A stretch of 13,811 bases of DNA from Kiritimatiellota bacterium (lineage in GTDB: Bacteria > Verrucomicrobiota > Kiritimatiellia > JAAZAB01): positions 1 through 13,811 of the forward strand of contig VSJD01000009.1 of the NCBI GenBank assembly GCA_008636095.1. The letters are read 5' to 3'. Positions 7,162 through 13,811 of this stretch are shown piece after piece; positions within the stretch are counted from its first letter, which is position 1; the number at the start of each line of letters is the position of its first letter. Position numbers and translations under genes: made by a program. The notes below the pieces were generated by a model. That model had not been told where the DNA came from, did no database searches, and saw nothing but the letters and a program-made list of their open reading frames with translations.

Positions 7162-8199
7162 CCTCTTTTCCCAGGTTGCACCTGGTCCGCGACCGGAACA
7201 TGTGATCGTCTGCTGTTTCTGCATGTCCTTCAAGATCTTACGCACCATATCGCGGCTCACACCGGGACACACCCGCTCGACATCCACCAGTGTGAACCTG
7301 TCGGGTAACCCGCTAATGGCCGCCATGACCAACTCGGTCTTGGCACCACGGGGGCTCTTGAGGTGGCCGGCCCGCTTCGTGAATTCATTGTAGGCCAACT
7401 TGAGGTTGTAGAGAAGATATCCGATATAGGGCCATGGGTTATGTTTGCCCTCATGCCAGCCTTGGGAACTCTCCTGAAGCGTCTCGTAATATCGCGCTTT
7501 ATTGTCCTCAATGATGCGCTCGAGACTGATATAGCGTCCGACCTCGATGCCGAGGTGGTAGGCGGTAAGGAGGAGCAGGAGTCTGGAGACGCGGCCATTA
7601 CCGTCACGGAAGGGGTGAATACAAAGAAAATCCAAGTTGAAGGCGGCCAAGACGATCAAAGGGGATATGTCGTGATCGCGGCTTTGGTCCCGCCAGAGCG
7701 AGACCAACCTGCGCGTAAACTCTGGCGTCTCCGCGGGAGAGACACTTCGGAATCGGACGCGCTCGCCGCCTCCGGGCAATTTTTCGATGATGTCAACCGG
7801 CTTGTCCTTATACCGGCCTGCGTCCCACACATTCCCGCGCGACAGTTTGTGCAGGTGCAGGATCGTTTCTTCGGACACCGGCAACGCGGCGCCCTGCGTG
7901 TGAATAAGTTCGAGTGCGTTGCGATAGCCCGCGACCTCCTCCTCTTCCCGATCTTTCAGCGCCGGGTGACCAAACACCACCGTGCCGATTCGTGCCTGGT
8001 CGATTTCGACGCCTTCGATGCGGTTAGAGGATATGGCGCTCTGGGCGATGGCATGTTCCCTGAGGACCTTGAGCTTCTGCGGGGATTGCCGCGTGAATAG
8101 CTCCTGCAATCCTTGGGCGTGGCCAATATCCGAGAGATACCACGACACCGACATGGGAACCTGCATGCGGCGGTCTTGTATGAGCTCAAGTGTCTTCAT
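7159..8199 (-). CDS. Fic family protein (class II, probable AMPylase) with C-terminal winged helix
   Basis: 346 residues. The Fic catalytic motif HPFRDGNGR (195-203) matches HxFx(D/E)GNGR with all key residues, so it should transfer AMP (or another NMP) to a protein hydroxyl group. An inhibitory helix motif (S/T)xxxE(G/N) is present as SNRIEG (58-63), N-terminal to the Fic core. This defines a class II, self-inhibited Fic, so no separate antitoxin is required. Residues about 1-110 fit the Fic N-terminal domain. Residues about 285-346 look like a winged helix (FTLVDVERVCPGVSRDMVRKILKD), suggesting DNA binding or autoregulation. AGGA lies ten bases before the ATG. Element B lies 54 bases upstream. 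The target protein is unknown. Neighbouring defence-type and mobile DNA suggest an accessory role. Confidence 0.94.
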   Translation of the reverse strand: MKTLELIQDRRMQVPMSVSWYLSDIGHAQGLQELFTRQSPQKLKVLREHAIAQSAISSNRIEGVEIDQARIGTVVFGHPALKDREEEEVAGYRNALELIHTQGAALPVSEETILHLHKLSRGNVWDAGRYKDKPVDIIEKLPGGGERVRFRSVSPAETPEFTRRLVSLWRDQSRDHDISPLIVLAAFNLDFLCIHPFRDGNGRVSRLLLLLTAYHLGIEVGRYISLERIIEDNKARYYETLQESSQGWHEGKHNPWPYIGYLLYNLKLAYNEFTKRAGHLKSPRGAKTELVMAAISGLPDRFTLVDVERVCPGVSRDMVRKILKDMQKQQTITCSGRGPGATWEKR

Positions 8200-8252
8200 G
8201 GGTTCATATTCCTGTCAAACCAAAGCAAGGTGCGCCGGGGATTGCCCTGCTC

Positions 8253-8362
8253 GCACATTTACAGCGGTTTAAAATGTATCAGGCAGCAAACCGAAAAGCC
8301 ATTTAAAAGAGGGGCTTGATCAAGTCAGAATTTGTTCGTTTTCCTCACGCGCGCAACGCGTT
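8253..8362 (-). repeat. Dispersed non-coding element, copy B (upstream of fic)
   Basis: Occupies most of the gap between the nuclease-helicase stop (8389) and the fic start (8199). The left 58 bases match copies A and C at about 44 of 58 positions. The right part (GATCAAGTC, TTTCCTCACGCGCG, CAACGCGTT) matches copy C with small gaps. The internal stem is kept although the bases differ: CGGTTT (8265-8270) pairs with AAACCG (8288-8293). On the minus strand TGATACATT, a weak extended -10-like sequence, is conserved in all three copies, so a promoter role is possible. Confidence 0.8.
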
Positions 8363-8388
8363 TGAGAAAGAATGCCCACAGCACGCTA

Positions 8389-10368
8389 CTAATCAAGAAC
8401 TGGGACTCCGAGACCGGAGAGGTACCGATAGGTGGGATCGTAGAAGGCTGACTTCCGTGTGGGATCACTGACATCTCCGGCAGGAACGACGATTACCATG
8501 CCTTGTCGAGCACGAGTCAGAAGAACGCGATAGGCATTTTTGAGGTAATGTTTGCGCTCCGCCTTTTTTATGTGATTCCAACGAGATCCGCAAAAAGACC
8601 AGTGTTCCCAATTATTCTCAGAATATCTGAAGTCGGCATCCCAGGTTACGCACACCCAATCCAGCTCCAATCCCTGCACATCAAATTCCGTTGCCACATC
8701 TTCCAGATAATACGACGAACGCACATCTTCCTTCTTATCGAGAAACCAATGAATCGGATCCATTGGCGATTTAACATCTATTGCATGTGGCTTCAAACGT
8801 TCCGCTTGAGATGAAACCACAATTCCATAACGCTCCGAGCCGCGTGCTTGTTGCTTCAGCCACTGTTTTGCCTTGGCAAGATCGCGAGTGACGACAATCG
8901 GATATTTCTCTTTCACCCTTGCAAGCGTTTTGCGCGCTTCGTCAGTTTCAAGATCAAGCAATTGCTTGACTAACAAGGAAACTTGCTCGGCGCGAAATGA
9001 ACGCATTGATACAGAAAGATGCAATTCGTCTTTAATCTCGACATATCGACGCGATTCCAATCTTTTCAGCACATCTCCTGCGCCATATTCACTGTCGGTA
9101 AGTCGAGAAGATATATAAATGTGCCAATCCGGAAAGGAGCGGTTTAGCGACTCAATCCATTCGCTGATTCCAGCCTCTCCGGTATTAATCTCCTGCCCGC
9201 CACCAACAAGGCATACAATTACCGCCCAATCCAAATGGCGATCAAGGCAGGAGATTAGAAATTCGGGCTCGGACTGATTAAAATTAGGCGTGTTCTTTTT
9301 TCGGCGCATGAAACTCGACGTTTGCTCCACATTCCATGCGCGCTGTGCTTCATCAAATAGCGCAACATGTTCGATCGGCGCCGACTTTGGATCAACAAGA
9401 CAATCGTCACGGAAGTGGTGGACGTTCTGGATGAACATCTTGACCTTACTCATCGCCTCATATTTCCTGATCTTACTCCCCCGCTCTTTGTCGCGGCGCA
9501 CTTTATCCCGAGCCAATGCTTCGCGCAGGATAGCAACCAACGGGCCGTTACCTGAAAGAAAGACGCTGTAGAGGTCATTGTTTTTGTCAAAGTGCGTGGT
9601 CGCAATGTTGAGCCCAACCAAGGTCTTGCCGGCTCCAGGAACACCGGTCACAAAGCAGATGGATTTGTTGCCACGTTTTCTTGAGTCCTCAATAATGCCG
9701 GAGATGGTCGCTGATGTTTGACCAAGGTTGATCGCGCTTGCATCGCTGCGCGAAATGTCCTCAACTGAATGATTGTTGTAGAGCGCCGTCGCCGCCTCGA
9801 TGATTGTCGGGGCAGGACAATATCGCCCGGCTGACCAGCTTGTCGGATCAATGTCATTGCCTTCGGCAAAGCGCAAGACATCTTTAATCACTGCGCCGAG
9901 AAGGCTGACGTTGCTGTTGATGGGAAAAAGCAGCTTGTCGTTTTGTGGTGTTACAGCGACAACCGGATTGGCGGTCTTTGCCGCGGTGGCAATGAGAATT
10001 GGAGCGATAAAATGCTCGTGACTTGATTCATGGAAGTTTTTTAAATCCAGAGCATAGTCACACACTTGATCCATGGCATGCGATGTAAATTCTTTCTCGC
10101 CGATTTTGAATTCAAGAACAAAGATCACCGGTCCAATAAGCATGACTACATCGATTCTTCGCCCCATTCGCGGGATTGAATATTCGAAATAGATCGATCC
10201 CTGATAAGAATGGAGCACTGTCCTTAGGATGCTAATTTCTGCTAACCACGCATCTCGCTGGGATTGTTCCAAGGCGAAATCGTTGCGTATGGCCAGAGCA
10301 CCAAGAATTTTCTCGGATTCAGTGTTAAGGAAATTAGTGATCGAGTCAGAGTAGTATTCACGCTTCAT
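8389..10368 (-). CDS. Nuclease-helicase: PD-(D/E)xK-like domain fused to DUF2075 (Schlafen group 3-like) SF1 helicase
   Basis: 659 residues from the ATG at 10368, which has AAGGAT at good spacing. The frame is open to an ATG at 10437, but the 23 extra residues are low-information. Residues about 50-130 carry GRRIDVVML and IFVLEFKIG, giving a D73...E86-x-K88 arrangement typical of PD-(D/E)xK nucleases. An SF1-type ATPase follows: Walker [10 protein letters not shown] (ending near 249), Walker B LFDEAQ (337-342), [11 protein letters not shown] (388-398), [12 protein letters not shown] (561-572) and the arginine motif [11 protein letters not shown] (613-623). This matches DUF2075 proteins, whose nuclease-helicase logic is like the single-gene Nhi phage-defence proteins. 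Role in anti-phage defence is inference. Its base composition looks more AT-rich than the fic and gln genes, consistent with transfer. Confidence 0.88.
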   Translation of the reverse strand: MKREYYSDSITNFLNTESEKILGALAIRNDFALEQSQRDAWLAEISILRTVLHSYQGSIYFEYSIPRMGRRIDVVMLIGPVIFVLEFKIGEKEFTSHAMDQVCDYALDLKNFHESSHEHFIAPILIATAAKTANPVVAVTPQNDKLLFPINSNVSLLGAVIKDVLRFAEGNDIDPTSWSAGRYCPAPTIIEAATALYNNHSVEDISRSDASAINLGQTSATISGIIEDSRKRGNKSICFVTGVPGAGKTLVGLNIATTHFDKNNDLYSVFLSGNGPLVAILREALARDKVRRDKERGSKIRKYEAMSKVKMFIQNVHHFRDDCLVDPKSAPIEHVALFDEAQRAWNVEQTSSFMRRKKNTPNFNQSEPEFLISCLDRHLDWAVIVCLVGGGQEINTGEAGISEWIESLNRSFPDWHIYISSRLTDSEYGAGDVLKRLESRRYVEIKDELHLSVSMRSFRAEQVSLLVKQLLDLETDEARKTLARVKEKYPIVVTRDLAKAKQWLKQQARGSERYGIVVSSQAERLKPHAIDVKSPMDPIHWFLDKKEDVRSSYYLEDVATEFDVQGLELDWVCVTWDADFRYSENNWEHWSFCGSRWNHIKKAERKHYLKNAYRVLLTRARQGMVIVVPAGDVSDPTRKSAFYDPTYRYLSGLGVPVLD

Positions 10369-10436
10369 TGACGATCCTTGATGCGGTCGGATTGCATGGC
10401 AATGTTTGGGCAGATTTTCCCGCCGGGAATTCCGCA

Positions 10437-10553
10437 TGCACGTTCACAGCGGTTTTGAATGTATCAGGGCAAATCCGGAAAAACCAGTTGAAAGAAGCGG
10501 CCTGATCAAGTCAAGAATATGGTCGGTTTCCTCACGCGCGATATCAACGCGTT
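10437..10553 (-). repeat. Dispersed non-coding element, copy C (upstream of the nuclease-helicase gene)
   Basis: Bases 10437-10495 are identical to copy A, and 10496-10553 match the right half of copy B, ending in ACGCGCG-(ATAT)-CAACGCGTT. The stem CGGTTTTG (10450-10457) with CAAATCCG (10470-10477) is present. It lies 68 bases upstream of the chosen ATG at 10368. Its position relative to the gene is nearly the same as that of copy B relative to fic. Confidence 0.85.
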
Positions 10554-10564
10554 CCGGCAATTCA

Positions 10565-10649
10565 GGTCACCCCTTATAATAGATATTAGCGATATATTCT
10601 TCACCTTCCAATAATATGTAAATTGTTATTCTAATTATAAGGGGGGACC
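10565..10649. mobile_element. MITE-like element with 16-bp terminal inverted repeats
   Basis: GGTCACCCCTTATAAT (10565-10580) and ATTATAAGGGGGGACC (10634-10649) are inverted copies matching at 15 of 16 positions. They bound a very AT-rich 53-base interior with no open frame. An 85-bp non-coding unit with such ends fits a miniature inverted-repeat element moved by a transposase elsewhere. No target-site duplication is obvious. With a 53-base loop it is unlikely to be a terminator. Confidence 0.6.
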
Positions 10650-10704
10650 CCGTGCTTCCTGGAAACTCATATCGCCCTTTGATGGCACTGCCCCTGCACT
10701 TCCC

Positions 10705-13407
10705 TTACTGCACGATAACGTTCACTGTATCTACTAAAATTATATCCAAGTTCAAAATCCCATCCATGGGACAATCGACGGCAAAATAGAACGTATATAA
10801 ACCCACCGCCAAACCAGTCATGTTCAACACTTCCGTGGCCGGCATATTGAATAAACCACCTTGGTACACCGGACGCCAAGGACCCTCCTGCTTCCAGCCT
10901 GCCGCACTGTCAAGGTAAAACCATGACGATCCAGTATTGACAACGACCCACCAGTCGACAGGTATTCCCACAAAATCACCCGCATCCATTTCCACAGTGA
11001 CGAACACGGCTCCTGGATAATCGATGGTAACTTCCCCCTCTGAGCCATTGGCCTTGATTTTCGGTCCGAATGCGTTATCTTGCGCGGCCGGCCGACCGCT
11101 GATCGGCGGTTCGATTGCATTCCATAGCACGGCCGGACGACCGCCAAATGTTGCGCCCCACCCCGTTGCCCCTGCTAAATAATAGACGGTCGCCTTGTTG
11201 TCACCGTCGAATACAGACGAACCAATGCTCGGGGCATTTCCTTTGAAATAGACGCCTTTCAGGCTGACGCAGTCATAGAATGCGTAATTCTCGATGTTGG
11301 TGACGCTACCAGGAATCGTGACGTTGCCCAGGCTGGTGCAGTCAGGGAACGTACAGTCCCCGATGCCGGTGACACTATCGGGGATCGACACGCTGGTCAG
11401 GCTGGTGCAGGAATAAAACGCCGAGTCTCCGATACTGGTGACACCATTGGGGATCGTATAACCGGCGGTTTTGCCCCCGGGACATTGGACGAGCGTGGTC
11501 TTGCTCTTGTTGAACAAGACCCCATCCCCACTGCTATAGATAGAATTTAGTGCGCTCACCGTGATCGCGGCCAGACTGGTACAGCCAAAAAAGGCCAAGT
11601 CACCGATACTGGTAACGCCACGGGGAATTGTGATGCTGGCAAGACTGGTGCAGGAATAAAACGCCTCGCTCCCGATGCCGGTGACGCTATCGGGGATCGA
11701 CACGCTGGTCAGGCTGGTACAAAAAGAGAACGCCGAGTCCCAGATACCGGTGACACCGTTGGGAACCGTATAACTGCCGGCTTTACCCCCGGGACATCGG
11801 ATAAGCGTGGTCTTGCTCTTGTTGAACAAGACCCCATCCCCACTGCTATAGACGGCATTGCCTGCGTCCATCGTGATCGAGGCCAGGCTGGTACAGCCAA
11901 AGAATGCCAAGTCCCCGATGCTGGTAACGCCATGGGGAATTGTGATGCTGGTCAGGCTGGTGCAGGAATAAAACGCCTCGCTCCCGATACTGGTGACACC
12001 GCTGGGAATCACCACGCCGGTCAAGCCGGTGCAGGAAGAAAAGGCCCTATCCCCGATGCTGGTAACGGTGCTGGGGATCGTATAGCTGCCGGCTTGGCCT
12101 CCGGGACATTGGACAAGCGTGGTCTTGCTCTTGTTGAACAAGACCCCATCCCCACTGCTATAGACGGCATTATATACGCCCACCGTAATCGAGGTCAGGC
12201 TGGTACAGCCCCAGAACGCATCGTCCCCGATGCCGGTGACACTGTTGCCGATTGTGACGCCGGCCAGGCTGGTGCAGTTTTTGAACGCCCCGGCCCCGAT
12301 GCTGATGACACTATCAGGAATCGTGACGCTGGTTAGACTGGTGCAGGAATAAAACGCCTCGCTCCCGATGTTGGTGACAGTGTTGGGAATCGACACACCG
12401 GCCAGGCTGGTGCAGAAATAGAACGCCCCGGCCCCGATGCTGGCAACACTGCTGGGAATCGTATAGTTGCCGGTTTTGCCCCCGGGATATTGAATAAGCA
12501 TGGTCTTGCTATTGTTGAACAAGACCCCATCCACACTGCTATAAACGGCATTGCGTGCGCCCACCGTAATCGCAGTAAGGCTGGCACAGTCATTGAAAGC
12601 GCAGTCCCCGATGTTGGCGACACTATCGGGAATCGTGACGCTGGTCAGGCTGGTGCAGGCAAAGAACGCATCGGCCCCGATGCTGGTGACGCTGCTGGGA
12701 ATCGCATAGCCGCCGGCTTTACCCCCGGGACATTGAATGAGCGTGGTCTTGCTCTTGTTGAACAAGACCCCATCCCCACTGCTATAGACGGCATTGCCTG
12801 TGTCCACCGTGATCGCAATCAGACGCGTGCATTGCCGGAACGCATCAGCCCCGATGCCGATGACACTGTTGCCGATTGTGACGCCGGCCAGGCTGGCGCA
12901 GTTTTTGAACGCCCCGGCCCCGATACTGACGACGCTGTTGGGAATCGACACGTTGGTCAGGCTTGTGCAGTATTTGAATGCCTCGTCCCCGATGCTGGTA
13001 ACGGTGCTGGGGATCGTATAGCTGCCGGCTTTACCCCCGGGACATTGAATGAGCGTGGTCTTGCTATTGTTGAACAAGACCCCATCCACACTGCTATAGA
13101 CGGCATTGCCTGCGTTCACCGTGATTGCGGTCAGGCTGGCGGAGGAAGAGAACACCTTGCTCCCGATGCTGACAACGGTTTTGCCATCTATGGTGGACGG
13201 GATGGCAACCGTATCGTTAAAACCATTGTAGCGGGTAATGGTGATCGTATTATCGGAATTCGTCGTGTAAGCAAAGTCGAAGGCCTTTACCGCCGCCGCG
13301 GTTGTCAACAGGAAAAGCACGGGCAACCACCCCATCCTGCCGATTTGCGTCCGCAAAAGTACCAGCCCAAATCTATTTCGCATTAACGCCATTTTGGATG
13401 TTTTCAT
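10705..13407 (-). CDS. Secreted BspA-like leucine-rich-repeat (LRR_5) protein
   Basis: 900 residues. The N-terminus has basic residues, a hydrophobic stretch (WLPVLFLLTTAAAVKA, about 27-42) and a likely signal peptidase site after VKA, so it should be exported. Residues about 55-750 hold 19 LRR modules of the BspA/TpLRR type (for example VTSIGDEAFKYCTSLTNVSIP, shortened here to its family pattern IG--AF--C-SL--V-IP). Six 35-residue linkers containing NAVYSSGDGVLFNKSKTTL interrupt them. Residues about 775-900 form a separate beta-rich domain (VTIDYPGAVFVTVEMDAGDF, VLNMTGLAVGLYTFYFAVD). No LPXTG or obvious membrane anchor ends the protein. BspA proteins elsewhere mediate adhesion; the ligand here is unknown. 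No clear ribosome site precedes the ATG at 13407, and Met6 or Met9 are possible starts. Confidence 0.9.
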   Translation of the reverse strand: MKTSKMALMRNRFGLVLLRTQIGRMGWLPVLFLLTTAAAVKAFDFAYTTNSDNTITITRYNGFNDTVAIPSTIDGKTVVSIGSKVFSSSASLTAITVNAGNAVYSSVDGVLFNNSKTTLIQCPGGKAGSYTIPSTVTSIGDEAFKYCTSLTNVSIPNSVVSIGAGAFKNCASLAGVTIGNSVIGIGADAFRQCTRLIAITVDTGNAVYSSGDGVLFNKSKTTLIQCPGGKAGGYAIPSSVTSIGADAFFACTSLTSVTIPDSVANIGDCAFNDCASLTAITVGARNAVYSSVDGVLFNNSKTMLIQYPGGKTGNYTIPSSVASIGAGAFYFCTSLAGVSIPNTVTNIGSEAFYSCTSLTSVTIPDSVISIGAGAFKNCTSLAGVTIGNSVTGIGDDAFWGCTSLTSITVGVYNAVYSSGDGVLFNKSKTTLVQCPGGQAGSYTIPSTVTSIGDRAFSSCTGLTGVVIPSGVTSIGSEAFYSCTSLTSITIPHGVTSIGDLAFFGCTSLASITMDAGNAVYSSGDGVLFNKSKTTLIRCPGGKAGSYTVPNGVTGIWDSAFSFCTSLTSVSIPDSVTGIGSEAFYSCTSLASITIPRGVTSIGDLAFFGCTSLAAITVSALNSIYSSGDGVLFNKSKTTLVQCPGGKTAGYTIPNGVTSIGDSAFYSCTSLTSVSIPDSVTGIGDCTFPDCTSLGNVTIPGSVTNIENYAFYDCVSLKGVYFKGNAPSIGSSVFDGDNKATVYYLAGATGWGATFGGRPAVLWNAIEPPISGRPAAQDNAFGPKIKANGSEGEVTIDYPGAVFVTVEMDAGDFVGIPVDWWVVVNTGSSWFYLDSAAGWKQEGPWRPVYQGGLFNMPATEVLNMTGLAVGLYTFYFAVDCPMDGILNLDIILVDTVNVIVQ
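11250..13230 (-). repeat. Higher-order tandem repeat array inside the LRR gene
   Basis: A linker sequence beginning TTGAACAAGACCCCATCC on the plus strand recurs at 11510, 11822, 12134, 12515, 12758 and 13070. Spacings are 312, 312, 381, 243 and 312 bp. These equal a 105-bp linker plus 3, 3, 4, 2 and 3 LRR modules of 69 bp (23 codons). Each linker also holds an inverted pair, GGTCTTG and CAAGACC. The array is therefore prone to gain or loss of whole modules in frame. Confidence 0.9.
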
Positions 13408-13622
13408 GGTGTTTCTTTGGTTAGAAGCCGCTCAAATCCGCTTTGTTTTGCAAACCAGGCAAGCTCAGGACCATCCGCTTCTCATAAGACCAGCCCTCGA
13501 ATTAGTACCTGAAACATTGGAAACCACTACAAATAACAAGAAAACAAGACATTCAGATTATTTCACCACATGGAAGAACGCATAGGTTAAATGAGAAGGC
13601 TGATCTCCCTATCTGCGAGCTG

Positions 13623-13631
13623 TGATATAAT
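13623..13631 (+). promoter_or_regulatory. Extended -10 promoter of the IS110-family transposase
   Basis: TGATATAAT is a perfect extended -10 (TGn plus TATAAT), 54 bases before the transposase ATG. No good -35 box is visible, which is tolerable for an extended -10. A 5-bp hairpin, GGCCT-TGGT-AGGCC (13650-13663), and a ribosome site AAGGAG (13673-13678) follow. The rest of the gap back to 13408 shows no gene. The left end of the insertion sequence must lie somewhere in it, but I cannot place it. Confidence 0.6.
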
Positions 13632-13685
13632 CACGCTCAAAGTTAAAACGGCCTTGGTAGGCCATAACGCATAAGGAGACCAGCC

Positions 13686-13811
13686 ATGAAAAAAGGTATC
13701 ACGATCGGGATGGATTTGGGAGACAAAAAACATCAGGTATGCGTTTTGAATAAAGCGGGAGAGATTGTTGCCGAAGAGGAAGTTGCCGGCAACCGCGCGG
13801 CGATGGCGAGC
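13686..13811 (+). CDS. IS110-family transposase, N-terminal part (cut by window end)
   Basis: 42 codons are present, starting MKKGITIGMDLGDKKHQVCV. The pattern GxDLGDKKHxVCVL is typical of the N-terminal RuvC-like DEDD domain of IS110-family transposases, and the first catalytic Asp is the D of MDLG (residue 10). An AAGGAG ribosome site lies seven bases upstream. Members of this family recombine DNA guided by a structured RNA encoded in the element's non-coding end, and in the IS110 subgroup that end lies upstream of the gene. Whether the element is complete cannot be judged, because the window ends here. Confidence 0.85.
   Translation, partial: MKKGITIGMDLGDKKHQVCVLNKAGEIVAEEEVAGNRAAMAS

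Noticed and set aside
6950..10553. Integron cassette array with attC sites
   Set aside because: The repeats lack the RYYYAAC/GTTRRRY core pair and there is no integrase. Same-orientation genes with repeats are suggestive, but the site chemistry does not fit.
6950..10553. CRISPR array
   Set aside because: Only three copies occur, separated by kilobase genes rather than short spacers.
12490..13386. Plus-strand open frame of 298 codons opposite the LRR gene, with shorter ones at 11932-12336
   Set aside because: It only mirrors the regular codon pattern of the LRR repeats on the other strand. The minus frame has a signal peptide, known modules and a C-terminal domain.

Overview
The window reads as a bacterial chromosome segment of moderate GC. 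All protein-coding genes except the mobile-element genes lie on the minus strand. A type III glutamine synthetase, a PII protein without the usual uridylylation tyrosine, and a large BspA-type leucine-rich-repeat surface protein together suggest a PVC-group bacterium (Kiritimatiellota/Lentisphaerota-like). That placement is inference from gene content only; an anaerobic deltaproteobacterium-like host is not excluded.

Region 1 (1-6,700) is a nitrogen-assimilation locus. Read leftward, it runs regulator, amtB, glnK, glnN, then a 43-codon fragment that looks like the C-terminus of a type I glutamine synthetase (GlnA) cut by the window edge. A near-consensus sigma-54 promoter lies about 66 bp before amtB. 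The gene just upstream encodes a sigma-54 activator with an unusual layout: a KaiC/RecA-like domain with a ruined P-loop, a NifA-type GAF domain, the AAA+ sigma-54 module and a Fis-type HTH. The simplest reading is that this activator, made from a sigma-70-type promoter, drives amtB-glnK-glnN, so that ammonium uptake, PII signalling and glutamine synthesis are induced together.

Region 2 (6,700-10,650) is accessory DNA. It holds a decayed IS3-family orfA, a class II Fic protein gene and a nuclease-helicase (DUF2075/Schlafen-group-3-like) gene of probable defence type. Three same-orientation copies (A, B, C) of a non-coding element punctuate it. B and C each sit just upstream of one gene. A and C share 59 identical bases and bracket both genes. 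A 24-bp perfect palindrome covers the fic stop codon, and an 85-bp MITE-like element with 16-bp inverted ends lies at the right edge.

Region 3 (10,700-13,811) holds a secreted 900-residue BspA-like leucine-rich-repeat protein built from 19 repeats in a higher-order array, then the promoter and first 42 codons of an IS110-family transposase on the plus strand, cut by the window end. No tRNA, rRNA or CRISPR array was seen.
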